This document shows, in pieces, positions 12,201 through 22,086 of a stretch of DNA of 64,000 nucleotides. Positions within the stretch are counted from its first letter, which is position 1, and each line of letters starts with the position of its first letter. The notes below the pieces were generated by a model. That model was not told the origin of the DNA and made no database searches. It saw only the letters and a program-made list of their open reading frames with translations. Location: assembly GCA_002794775.1 (NCBI GenBank), contig NBAY01000019.1, forward strand, positions 496,001-560,000, read 5' to 3'. The DNA is from Porodaedalea pini. Lineage: Eukaryota > Basidiomycota > Agaricomycetes > Hymenochaetales > Hymenochaetaceae. The position numbers were made by a program, and so were the translations under genes.

Positions 12201-12884
12201 CGTCTTGTCCATTTGCACCTCTCTCACCCTCCTTATCTCCTCCACGGCCTTTTCTACCTTCCACACGTCTTCTTCTACAACCCTCTCGACTGCACATTCG
12301 CTTGGACAGCGGGTGAAGTCGAGCGTACCCATCTTCCAGTCGACCTCAGGATTGTGATGTTGAAGCCAGTCATATCCTAGGAATATGTTAGATGATGCCA
12401 GTGAGGTCACTGCAAGGACAATTTGTTCCGTATGGTGGCCGATCGTAAGTTCAACATCGATGTACTTCTCGATCAACCTGGCCTCGTTGTGCATACCATC
12501 GGCATTGAGCACTGCAAGGGGTCAGATATAACGTTTTGTCTCTAACCTGTACCTTTTGACGAACCTTACGTCGATGCACGACCCTGTGCACCCCGAATCT
12601 ATGAGGGCGTGTGCATCCACCTCCCTCACTTCATCTGCTACGCTGTGTCTGACATTCAGGAGAAGGTCCAGCTGGCATCCGCCAGTTCCTCTCATGAACA
12701 GCTGTTCATACTCTTCCTTTTCATTCTCATCGGTGGGGGCTTCGTAATCAGGAAAGTCATTGACATCTTTTGCATCTAAGTGTTGTACAGACGGTTGACT
12801 ATATTTTATCGAGTCTGAATCCAAAACCCCTTGTTCTTCCCGGTCAGTCGCCCCGATGGCTACGCCTGACCACTCGCAAAATCC
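9246..12884 (-). pseudogene. pol: Element 1 pol (protease-RT-RNase H-integrase-chromodomain), degenerate
   Basis: Minus-strand polyprotein in the -1 frame relative to gag. Recognisable in order: protease ALIDSGCTGSCID (about 12600), RT with an intact YLDD motif (VYLDDILIL, about 11640), RNase H (VEADSSNFALGG, about 11200), integrase zinc finger HDSVLAGHLG...CDRCQ (10880-10476), integrase core with VDLIGEL, DRGTQFDA-like HD and PQTDGQTE, then a GPY/F-like module and a chromodomain ending next to the LTR. Stops break it near 12522, 11412, 11142, 10476, 10209 and 9750. RT active-site aspartates survive, unlike in element 2. The frame ends in TAA at 9246-9248, directly abutting the LTR, so the G-rich polypurine tract also encodes the last residues. 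Confidence 0.85.
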
Positions 12885-13349
12885 TGCAAGTCGACGACCT
12901 CTTGGTCATCGCTGTCTTCCTCCACATAGTCCTCCACAGTCGACCTCCGAGTGTCTACGACTTTCTCAAAGGCTGATTCCTTCATCGCACCCAGCTCATC
13001 GGCAAGAAGACAATGCTCGCCTGGCGCCATCATCTGCAGCATGCGCTGCACGATTGTCTTCCCTTGCAGGCACATGTCCTTGAAGTGGCCGAGTTTACCA
13101 CAGATCCAGCATGCCCTCCTCCATTGCGCCTCATTCATTGAGACGTCCATCAGCTGGCCGGCACCTCCGAAAGTGATGCCAGTCACGTCACATTTGTCAA
13201 CGTGGGGGGTCGGGACCTGTCGACGAGTCGGGGGTGCCTGTTGTTGCTGGCGTGGCGGAAGTGGGAATGCACGACCTCATTGTATTACGCGGATCTGTTG
13301 TTCACCACGATCAATCTCAATGGCCTTCTTCTTCCAGTCATTGTATGTC
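12860..13349 (-). pseudogene. gag: Element 1 gag, C-terminal part
   Basis: Downstream half of gag after the element 2 insertion. It includes the CCHC zinc knuckle CWICGKLGHFKDMC and an acidic tail EDYVEEDSDDQE, ending DFASGQA and TAG at 12860. In the other copies the same region has a GGGTTTT heptamer before the stop; here it reads GGATTTT (12878-12884, minus strand). In-frame stops exist between the insertion point and 13186. Confidence 0.75.
13345..13349. repeat. Target duplication ATGTC, left
   Basis: ATGTC immediately before the element 2 5' LTR is repeated at 19693-19697 immediately after its 3' LTR. This shows that element 2 transposed into gag of element 1. Confidence 0.9.
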
Positions 13350-13771
13350 TGTCAGGACTTGAACCTTTCCTTTCTTTTATTTTCCTTTTATCATTCCTTT
13401 TCTTTTAATCACTCCCTTTCATTATATTTAATCATCTTTCCAATCATTTCCCACACTCCCTCCACATGACCTTCATTCGTTCCATTCTGTTCGTTTATAT
13501 AACTTTAGATAATATAGTCTCACGGTCGCCGCTATAAGAGGTCTCAGGAAGTGCATGAACTCCCTGTTCTGCTTTTCCTCTTACCTCCGTGACGACCTAG
13601 GTGAGACTCATTCCTCTTGTATTAGTTTAGACTTGTATTAATCCTCTTACCTCTGCGACGACCTAGCCTGAGTAAATGTGTCCCGAGTCTATGCTCGAGT
13701 ATAGCACATCCCAGACAACAGTCAGCTGAGGCCTGCCCAGTCCGAGTCGTCTCCCGGACTCCCGCCTAACA
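13350..13771 (+). repeat. Element 2 5' LTR
   Basis: 422 bp. TATAAGA near 13533 precedes GTTCTGCTTTT (13566-13576) by about 33 nt, giving a plausible U3/R boundary. Two copies of a 25-nt motif, TCCTCTTACC...GACCTAG, lie at 13576-13600 and 13642-13666. It differs from the 3' LTR by about 19 transitions and no transversion. Confidence 0.9.
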
Positions 13772-13772
13772 T

Positions 13773-13783
13773 AAAAGCAGAAC
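13773..13783 (+). promoter_or_regulatory. Element 2 primer-binding site (self-priming type)
   Basis: AAAAGCAGAAC lies one base after the 5' LTR and is a perfect 11-nt complement of GTTCTGCTTTT at 13566-13576 within the same LTR, at the predicted RNA 5' end. Tf1/sushi elements prime reverse transcription this way instead of with a tRNA. Confidence 0.65.
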
Positions 13784-14280
13784 CCCACCTGGGCTCATCC
13801 CCAGCGTACGTCGTCGCTGTCAACTCGCCTTCACTCAGTCTAGAGGAGTGCTCCCCTCGATGGACTTGATGTGTAAACCCCCTAAACGACAACCCTCAAC
13901 CCTGCCTGGACGTTTTCGGACATTTGTGTATTACATAATATCATTAACTGACTTTTCCCGACCCTATCCAAAAGTCCTACTGAGTCTGCTTAGTGCTAAC
14001 TCGAGGCGAACACCGACGAATCTGTCAGTGTCTAGAGCGCTGTGACCGAAGGTTACCACTCGTTGTCCTTTCCGACCCTGGCTCTCCACATCTCCCTTTG
14101 GTGGAGGAGCCACTTGACTTGGACGTGGGTAACACTACGTGTTCAGTCGTCAACATCGTTGTCGATTGTTATCACTGCCGCGTCCTTCCGTCTCATTATC
14201 AACTTCACCGATGAACCCGTTCAACGTTGGCGTAACCCCGGATCAAATGCACAACTGATCCCTGTCCCTCCACCATCATC

Positions 14281-15674
14281 AAGATAGATCTCACCGATGA
14301 ACAGCAACGGGCCCTCCCTGCATCAGCCCATTGGGATCCAGACTGACCAAGTTACGTTGCGACCAACAACAGCAGTGTTACATATGACATCTGGTGGAGT
14401 GAGATCTGGCATAGCTGGTATTTGACGAACGAAGAAGGAAGGAGAGCTAGGTGGCCCCCAGCCGTCCCGTCGTCACCTGTACCGTCAGCATCCACTGTCA
14501 ACTTACCACCGACTCCAGGACCCTACCGCGAGACTCGGAGAGATCTTTCACCGCCAACCCCTCCTGAACCTTTGACGCCTATGCCCGAACCCGCAATGTC
14601 AGCAGGAGGTTTCAGTCAGCAGCAGATGGAGCAGATCGCGGCCATTGTTGCAAACGCCTTTGCCCATCAGGTGAACAACGCCCCGGCGCCGGTTGCAGCA
14701 GCTAATCCCCCGACCCCCAACATCGACGTCTCCCGGCCACATGAATTCACTGGCGGCGACAATTACCTGGACTTCAAACGTGAGGTCCTCCTCTTTGTCT
14801 CAGCAAACCCAAGCCAGTACCTGACATCCGAGAGCAAGATCTACATCACTCTCTCCTACCTAAAAGGTGGCAATGCAGTGACGTGGGCACAAAACTACGT
14901 GGAGGAGTCGACGACAGCGGGAATCGTGACCTTCACCGACAGCTGGACAAGGTTCCAAGAGCGCCTAGATGCCTCGTTCGATGACCCAAACCAAAAGGAA
15001 AAAGCACTAGTGGAATCTTGAACCAAGGTTCAGAAGGACCTCACCACCGATGAATTTTTCCAGAAGCTTGATGTCATCATCACGAGAGCAGGACTGATGG
15101 ACGATAGCATCATCTGCGACCGTCTAAAGCGCGCGATGAACATCGAGGTGGTCCGAGGGGTGTTGAGGTCGACACCAGTCCCGACGACGTACGACAACTG
15201 GAAGAAGAAGGCCATCAAGATCAATCATGGTGAACAACAGATCTGCACGATCCAACAAGGTCGGGCTTTCCCACTTCCACCGCGCCAGCAACAACAGGCA
15301 CCCCTGGCTCGTCGACAGTTCCCGGCCCCCCACGTCGACAAACATGATGCAACTGGCGTCACCTTTGGAGGTTCCGGCCAGCCGATGGATGTCTCGATGA
15401 ACGAGGCCCAATGAAGAAGGGCATGCTGGATATGTGGTAAACTTGGCCACTTCAAGGATACGTGCCCGCAAGGGAAAATGATCATGCAGCGCATGCTGCA
15501 GATGATGGCGCCAGGCAAGCATTGTCTCCTCGCCGATGAGCTAGGGGCGATGAAGGAGTCGGCCTTCGAGGAAGTCATAGACACTCGAAGACGACTGTGG
15601 AGGACTATGTGGAGGAAGAAGGCGATGACGAAGAGGTTGTCGACTCGCAGGGTTTTGCAAGTGGTCAGGCATAA
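14281..15674 (+). pseudogene. gag: Element 2 gag
   Basis: The frame begins near IDLTDEQQRALP (start codon not found; no in-frame ATG precedes the conserved region) and runs through NEEGRRARWPP and a Pro/Ser/Thr-rich linker. The capsid-like helical part includes PHEFTGGDNYLDFKREVLLF, WTRFQERLDASF and FFQKLDVIITRAGL. A CCHC knuckle CWICGKLGHFKDTC-like sequence follows, ending at TAA 15672-15674. Broken by TGA at 15019 and 15412 and a 1-nt deletion near 15590. The gag stop lies 16 nt after the GGGTTTT heptamer at 15650. Confidence 0.75.
15650..15656 (+). other. Candidate -1 frameshift heptamer GGGTTTT (element 2)
   Basis: The gag codons read CAG GGT TTT, so the heptamer is G GGT TTT in the X XXY YYZ register. 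Pol is open in the -1 frame from here through the gag stop. Element 3 has the same heptamer at 33621-33627. Confidence 0.5.
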
Positions 15675-18600
15675 CCACCGGGGCGACTGACCGAGAAGAA
15701 CAAGGGGCCTCATATCTGGATTCAATAAAATATAACCAACCATCTGTACAATACGTAGATACAAACGACGTCAATGGTTTTTCTGATTATGAAGTCCCCA
15801 CCGGTGTGAACAAAGAGAACGAGTATGAACAGCTGTTCGTGAGGGGAACTGGCGAACACCAGCTGGACCTCCTCCTGAACGTTGGACACAGTGTAGCGGG
15901 TGAAATGAGAGAGGTGGATGCACACGCCCTCATGGATTCGGGGTGTACAGGATCGTGTATCGATGTGAGGTTCGTCAAACGATACGGGTTGGAGACCAAA
16001 TGCTACATCAGACCCCTCATGGTACTCAATGCGGATGGCACACACAATGAGGCCGGCTTGATCGAGAAATACATCGATGTTGAGCTAATGATCGGACATC
16101 ACAAGGAAAGGATAGTCCTTGCGGTGACGTCCCTGGCATCGTCGAATATCTTTCTTGGCTATGACTGGCTTCGATGTCACAACCTGGAAGTTGACTGGAA
16201 GGCAGGTTCAATTGAATTCACCTGCTGCCCAGAAGAGTGTATGATCCAAAAGGAAACGGTAGAAGAGATGAGGAGGGTGAGAGAAGTGCGAATGGACAAG
16301 GCGTCCTGGCCCACATATCTCAATGACTACGCCGACGTCTTCTCGGAGAAGGGATTTGAGAAGCTACCGGAACACCGCCCCTGGGACCACGTCATTGACC
16401 TGAAACCCGACTTCAAGCCTAGCGATTGCAAGATCTATCCACTGACACCGACGGAACAGCAGTCGCTAAAGGACTTCCTCGAAGAGAACCTGAAGTCAGG
16501 CCGCATATGAAAGTCGATCTTGCCAATGGCGTTGCCTTTCTTTTTCATCAAGAAGGCCAACAAGTCCCTATGCCTGATTCAGGACTACCGCAAACTCAAC
16601 AACGGTATGATCAAGAACAAGTATCCTCTCCCCCTCATTGACGAACTTGTCGACAAGGTCAAGAAGGCGAAGTTCATCACCAAACATGACCTCCAATGGG
16701 GATACTACAACGTCCAGATCCGTGAGGGTGATGAGTGGAAGGCAGCCTTTCGCACAAATATGGGTCTCTTTGAACCGACGGTCATGTTCTTTGGTCTTTG
16801 CAACGCACCAGCGACATTCCAAGCTTTCGTCAACCACATCTTCAAGGGACTAATCTATGACAACCTGATCATCGTCTATCTCAACGACATCCTCATTCTT
16901 TCACAAACTCTTGAGGAACATATTGAGACATCGAGGCGCGTCCTTCAGATCTTGCAAGAAAACGGCCTGTACCTGAAGCCAGAAAAATGGGAGTTCAACG
17001 CTAAGACCATGAAATACCTCGGACACATCGTCGGCAATGGCGAAATCAGGGCTGACCCGGCGAAGACAGAGGCAATCGCAGACTGGCCGGTTCCACGAAA
17101 CCTCAAACAGCTGCAGCAATTCCTCGGCATGGGCAACTGGCTGCAATGGTTCATCAAGGACTACAGCAAGGTAGTCCACCCTCTGACGTCACTGACAGGC
17201 AAAAAGGACTGGGTATGGGAGACTGAACAGCAGGAGGCGTTCGAGGAGCTGAGACGACGTCTCTGCTCACCTCCAGTCCTGGCCATCGCCAATGACGAGG
17301 GCCCTTTCCGCGTCGAGGTGGACTCGTCGAACTTTGCACTTGGTGGCATGTTGTTGCAGAAGCAGGAAGGCAAGTGGAGGGTGGTTGCCTACAGGTCAGA
17401 GGCACTCCTGCCCGTGGAACGAAACTACGAGATCTACGACAAGGAGATGCTCGTGATAGTTTCGGCGCTCAAGGAATGGCGACAATACCTCCTCGGTGCC
17501 CGTCACAAGATCAAGATCTGGTCCGACCATGCAAACCTCACCTACTTCAAGTCGGCGCAGAAGCTGAGCTATCGTCAAGCTCGCTGGCGGACCGAACTTG
17601 AAGAATTCGACTTCCACCTTGAGCATAAGTCAGGAAAGACGATGGGCAAGGCCGACCTGCTGTCGCACAAGGCTGGGTACAACCAAGGCAAGGATGACAA
17701 CGAGAGCATCATGTTCATCAAGGAGAAGTGGTTGAACTGTGGGGTGGTGCGAATGTTGCGTGATGAGGTGTTGGAACAAGTGGGTGACACGCAGAGGGCG
17801 CAGGACGAGTCGGAAAGGCTGACAGGTATGACAGAAGTTGCCGGGTTGTGGTGAATGAAGGGCAAGGTGTACGTACCATCGACGATGAAGGAAGCTGTAT
17901 TGCGGGAATGTCACGACTCGGTACTGGCTGGACATCTGGGAGCGTCGAAAACAGTGGAGCTCATCCGTCGAGACTTCTGGTGGATGTCGATGTTCTCTGA
18001 CATCTGGGTGTATGTCCAAGGGTGTGATCACTGTCAGCAAACAAAGGCTCTGAGGGCGTTGAAGTCAAGACCACTCCACCCAAACGCAGTCCCTGAAGGC
18101 CCCTGGGAAATTGTCATGGTCGACCTCATCGGAGAGCTCCCGGACTCCAAGGGGCACAACACGATCTGCGTCTTCGTTGATAGGTTCTCGAAACAGATGC
18201 ACGCGATCCTGATGACGACAAAATTGTCAGCGGAAGGCATGGCTCAACTGTACCATGACCACGTCTTCCGCCTCCATGGCTTGCCAAAGAAGATCATCCA
18301 TGACCGAGGCACGCAGTTCGACGCTTCGATGATGAAGGAACTATACAAACTCCTACACATCGAAGGCAACCCATTGACGGCATATCACCCGCAGACAGAC
18401 AGTCAAACAGAACGCGTTAACCAGGAGCTCGAACAGTACCTTCAACTCTTCATTAACCATTGTCAATCAGACTGGAAGGACTGGCTCCCCCTCGCGGAGT
18501 TCGCATACAACAACCGCGAACACTTGGTGACGAAAATGTCCCCCTTCTATGCAAACACAGGACGTCACCCCTTGAGCTTTGACACAACACAAACCTCGTC

Positions 18601-19270
18601 TGCCAACATGTCGGTGGAAGAATTTGCAAAGCACATCAAAGAGACTCATCGCATTGCGAAGGACAACTTGGTCAAGGCGGCGGATGACATGAAGTGCTAC
18701 CACGATCGGACAGCAGGGACTTCGGTGGAGTACAAGGCTGGAGACAAGGTTTTCCTCGATGGGCGAAACATCAGCACAGATTCACCAATGAAGAAACTAG
18801 CTGACAAGTGGTATGGTCCCTTTGAGATCGTCAACAAGGTAGGAGCTAGCGCGTACAAGCTCAAGCTCCCCAAGTGATGGAAAAAGGTCCACCCGGTCTT
18901 CAACGAGGCCCTGCTAAAGCCCGCCGTCGAACCATCCTTCGAAAGCCAAAGACAACCACTACCACCGCCACCTGACATTGTCGACAATGAGGAGGAGTAC
19001 GAGATCGAGGAAGTTCTAGACTCACGTCTGCACTGAGGGAAGCTACAGTACCTCGTCAAGTGGGTTGGCTACAACGAACCGACTTGGCAGCCCAAGATGG
19101 ACTTTGGCGAGAATGCAAAGGAGGCGATTGCTGAATTCTATCGAAAACACCCCGGCACCCCTCAAAAACTCGACATTCCTCACCAACGACTTCACCCACG
19201 CTTTGTCAACACCGAGCCAGACGACTGCAATCTTGGTTGGTCGGGACGCCCAACCTTGAGGGGGGGGTAA
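15650..19270 (+). pseudogene. pol: Element 2 pol (protease-RT-RNase H-integrase-chromodomain)
   Basis: Domains in order: protease ALMDSGCTGSCID (about 15930), RT with IVYLNDILIL (about 16870; first catalytic Asp of YLDD replaced by Asn), RNase H (VEVDSSNFALGG, then [17 protein letters not shown] and [10 protein letters not shown]), integrase finger (HDSVLAGHLG...CDHCQ), core (VDLIGELPDSKG, HDRGTQFDA, PQTDSQTE), GPY/F (ADKWYGPFEIV) and chromodomain (EIEEVLDSRLH, then LQYLVKWVGYNEPTWQP). Stops at 16508, 17852, 18875 and 19034 are all TGA. The last codons TTG AGG GGG GGG TAA are also the polypurine tract, with the LTR beginning at the next base. The missing RT Asp shows this copy cannot reverse-transcribe even ignoring the stops. 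Confidence 0.88.
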
Positions 19271-19692
19271 TGTCAGGACTCGAACCTTTCCTTTCTTTTA
19301 TTTTCCTTTTATCATTCCTTTTCTTTTAATCACTCCCTTTCATTATATTTAATCATCTTTCCAATCATTTCCCACACTCCCTCCACATGACCTTCATTCG
19401 TTCCATTCCATTTGTTTATGTAACTTTAGATAATATAGTCTCACGGTCACTGCTATAAGAGGTCTCAGGAAGTGCATGAACTCCCTGTTCTGCTTTTCCT
19501 CTTACCTCTGTGACGACCTAGGTGAGACTTGTTCCCCTTGTATTAGTTTAGACTTGTATTAATCCTCTTACCTCCGTGATGACCTAGCCTGAGTAAACGT
19601 GTCCCGAGTCTACGCTCGAGTATAGCACGTCCCAGACAACAGTCAGCTGAGGCCTGCCCAGTCTGAGTTGTCTCCCGGACTCCCGCCTAACA
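19271..19692 (+). repeat. Element 2 3' LTR
   Basis: 422 bp with ends TGTCAGG/CCTAACA, preceded by the polypurine tract GAGGGGGGGG and TAA, and followed by ATGTC. See the 5' LTR for the substitution pattern. Confidence 0.9.
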
Positions 19693-19697
19693 ATGTC

Positions 19698-20600
19698 ATT
19701 GGTACCGGCGTCGACCTCAACACCCCTCGGACCACCTCGATGTTCATCATGTGCTTTAGGCAGTCGCAGATGATGCTGTTGTCCATCAGTCCTGCTCTCG
19801 TGATGACAATGTTGAGCTTCTGGAAGAACTCATCGGCGGTGAGGTCCTTCTGAACCTTGGTTCAGAATTCCGCTAGCGCTTTTTCCTTCCAGTTCGGGTC
19901 ATCGAACAAGGTGTCTAGGCGCTCCTGGAACCTTGTCCAACTGTCGGTGAAGGTCACGATGCCAGCCGTCATTGATTCCTCCACGTAGTTCTGTGCCCAC
20001 GTTGCTGCATTGCCACCCTTTAGGTAGGAGAGAGCGACGTAGATCTTGCTTTCAGACGTCGGGTACCGGCTCGGGTTTGCTGAGACAAAGAGGAGGACTT
20101 CGCGTTTGAAGTCCAGGTAGTCGTTGCCGCCAGTGAATTCACGTGGCCGGGCGACGTCGATGTTGGGGGTCAGGGGGTTAGCTGCAGTGGCCGGTGTCGG
20201 GGCGTTGTTTGCCCGATGGGTGAAGGCGCCAGCAACAATCACAGTGATCTGTTCCATCTGCTGCTGGGTGAAGCCTCCTGTTGACATTCCTGGTTCAGGT
20301 GTCAGCATTGAGGGTTCAGGGGGGGTTGGGGGTGACAGGTCCCTATCGGTCTCATGGTAAGGCCCTGGAGTCGGTGGTAGGTTGACAGTAGATGTTGATG
20401 GTGCAGGTGATGATGGAGTGGCTGGGGGCCACCTGGCTCTCCTCCCTTGTTTGTCTGACAAATACCAGCTGTGCCGGACCTCACTCCACCAGATCTCGTG
20501 TGTAACGCCGCTATTGTTGGTCGCGATGTAACTTGGTCGGTCTGGATCCCAATGGGCTGATGCAGGGAGGGCCTGTTGCTGTTCATCGGTGAGATCTATC
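19698..20600 (-). pseudogene. gag: Element 1 gag, N-terminal part
   Basis: Upstream half of element 1 gag on the minus strand. It starts near DLTDEQQ and runs through SDKQGRRARWPPATPSS and a Pro-rich linker. The capsid-like part includes REFTGGNDYLDFKREVLL and AALSYLKGG-like sequence, with TGA at about 19862. All three copies differ at this codon: TGA in elements 1 and 2, CAA in element 3, which fits an ancestral CGA decaying by CpG transitions on either strand. It is cut at 19697 by element 2. Confidence 0.75.
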
Positions 20601-21054
20601 TTGATGATGGTGGAGGGACAGGGATCGGTTGTGCGTTTGATCCGGGGTTACGCCAACATTGAACGGGTTTGTCAGCAAAGTTAATGATGAGGCGGAAGGA
20701 TGCGACAGAGATAATAATCGATAATGATGTTGACGACTGAACACGTAGCGTTACCCACGTCCAGGTTAAGTGGTTCCTCCACCAAAGGGAGATGTGGAGG
20801 GCCAGGGTGAGAGAGAGTTTCCCAATCAGGACGTCAACTTGCCTAAGGTCGAGTTGGTGTCCAAATGCGGTAATGGTTGGGAAAAGTCGGTTGGAAGGTT
20901 TATGTAATACACAAACGTCTGAGAACGTCCGGGCAGGGTTGAGGGTTGTCATTCAGGGGGTTTACACGTCAAGTCCGTCAAGGGGAGCACTCCTCTAGAC
21001 CGAGTGAAGGCGAGTCGACAGCGACAACATATGCTGGGGATGAGCCCGGGTGGG

Positions 21055-21065
21055 GTTCTGCTTTT
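21055..21065 (-). promoter_or_regulatory. Element 1 primer-binding site (self-priming type)
   Basis: On the minus strand AAAAGCAGAAC follows the 5' LTR by one base. It is complementary to GTTCTGCTTTT in the same LTR (plus-strand coordinates 21264-21274). Same arrangement as elements 2 and 3. Confidence 0.65.
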
Positions 21066-21066
21066 A

Positions 21067-21501
21067 TGTTAGGTGGGAGTCCGGGAGACGACTCGGACTG
21101 GGCAGGCCTCAGCTGACTGTCGTCTGGGACGTGCTATACTTGAGCAGGGACTCGGGACATGCTTTACTCAGGCTAGGTTGTCGCAGAGGTAAGAGGATTA
21201 ATACAATGTACACTACTACAGGAGGGGACACGGTCTCACCTAGGTCATCGCGGAGGTAAGAGGAAAAGCAGAACAAGTGTTCGTGCAAGTTCCTCGAACC
21301 TTTTATTCGTGTTGATTGTGAGACTGGATTATCTAAGTACTGTATAGTTTATGTAACTTGGCATGGAACGAATGAAGGTCATGTGAAGGGAGTGTGGGAA
21401 ATGATTGAAAAGATGATTAATTATAATGAAAAGGGATGATTAAAAGAAAAGAAATGGTAAAAGGGAAATTAAAAGAAAAGGTGAAAGTTCGAGTCCTAAC
21501 A
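21067..21501 (-). repeat. Element 1 5' LTR
   Basis: 435 bp, partner of 8811-9245, followed by CAGTA. It contains the TATA-like signal, the self-primer sequence and the duplicated CCTCTTACC...GACCTAG motif. Its U3/R part differs from elements 2 and 3, while both ends are shared, so it represents a distinct LTR subfamily. Confidence 0.9.
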
Positions 21502-21506
21502 CAGTA

Positions 21507-22086
21507 GCAGGCGATCTCCCAGATTGGATGCTTAATAAACACTTGCTGCTTCAACTTCAGAATAGTCGTAAAATCCTCTCCTAACATTGCCTCTACTGAT
21601 CATATGCATGTCTTCTGCCTGGCCCGACAGAGCCTATGTTAGACTCACGTATCCTTCAGAATACCCTGGGATTGCTCAATTCACGGCTCCAGCCTTCCTT
21701 CAGGACCCGTCGATGAGCTGGTATATGACTGTCTCCTCCACAGGAATCTCCTTGCATAACCATCTGAGCATAAGCATGTAAAGCTACCTTGTCTTGTCGG
21801 CATCATGGGAAGGGACATCTGAAGCTGACTACTTTGTGTAAGACTCTTCATTACCCACAATAGGTTACAGCAGAGTCCAGATGTATCAAACGAATCACAC
21901 ACTTCAAGCTTTTACTGGATACATGAGTAGTAACCCCAATGGGCAAATCAGGCATGTGCTGAACTTGACAAGTAGCGAATAATCTTGCAGAGATACAAAT
22001 AATGGCTTTGCCTTCTCGAGGAACTGATCGGATAGTATGAACTCACTACCTCACTACAAGACAAAGGATTTGCTCACATGGATAAG
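21507..22086 (+). pseudogene. GNAT acetyltransferase N-terminal fragment
   Basis: Around 21627-21730 the plus strand encodes AYVRLTYPSEYPGIAQF and AFLQDPSMSWY, matching the N-terminus of the basidiomycete GNAT-type proteins seen again at 38161 (VIRVKLAHP, then FACDPAMNWYGC). The remainder to 22086 gives no convincing continuation and is interrupted in all frames. It is probably a relic of a gene copy. The insertion of element 1 lies 120 bases upstream. Confidence 0.35.

Larger units (their letters stand above)
13350..19692 (+). mobile_element. Ty3/gypsy chromovirus, element 2, nested in element 1
   Basis: 6,343 bp with 422-bp LTRs (13350-13771 and 19271-19692), ends TGTCAGGAC/CCTAACA and duplication ATGTC. 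Internal organisation is leader, gag, pol, G-rich polypurine tract. Gag has stops at 15019 and 15412 and a 1-nt deletion near 15590. Pol has stops at 16508, 17852, 18875 and 19034, and the RT motif reads YLND. It is dead, but it is the best preserved copy. LTR sequence groups it with element 3; internal sequence is shared with both. Confidence 0.93.
8811..21501 (-). mobile_element. Ty3/gypsy chromovirus, element 1, split by element 2
   Basis: A 435-bp LTR pair (8811-9245 and 21067-21501) begins TGTTAGG and ends CCTAACA, and is flanked by the 5-bp duplication CAGTA (8806-8810 and 21502-21506). The element is transcribed on the minus strand: the 5' LTR is at the right and the polypurine tract lies next to the left LTR. 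Gag is interrupted at 13350 by element 2. Removing element 2 and one ATGTC leaves 6,343 bp, the same size as element 2. Gag and pol carry many stops, so it is inactive. The order protease, RT, RNase H, integrase, chromodomain places it among fungal chromoviruses of the Tf1/sushi type. Confidence 0.92.

Noticed and set aside
21587..21781. Complete GNAT gene at 21.6 kb
   Set aside because: Only the N-terminal stretch is recognisable; acetyl-CoA loop and C-terminus are absent, so it is recorded as a fragment.
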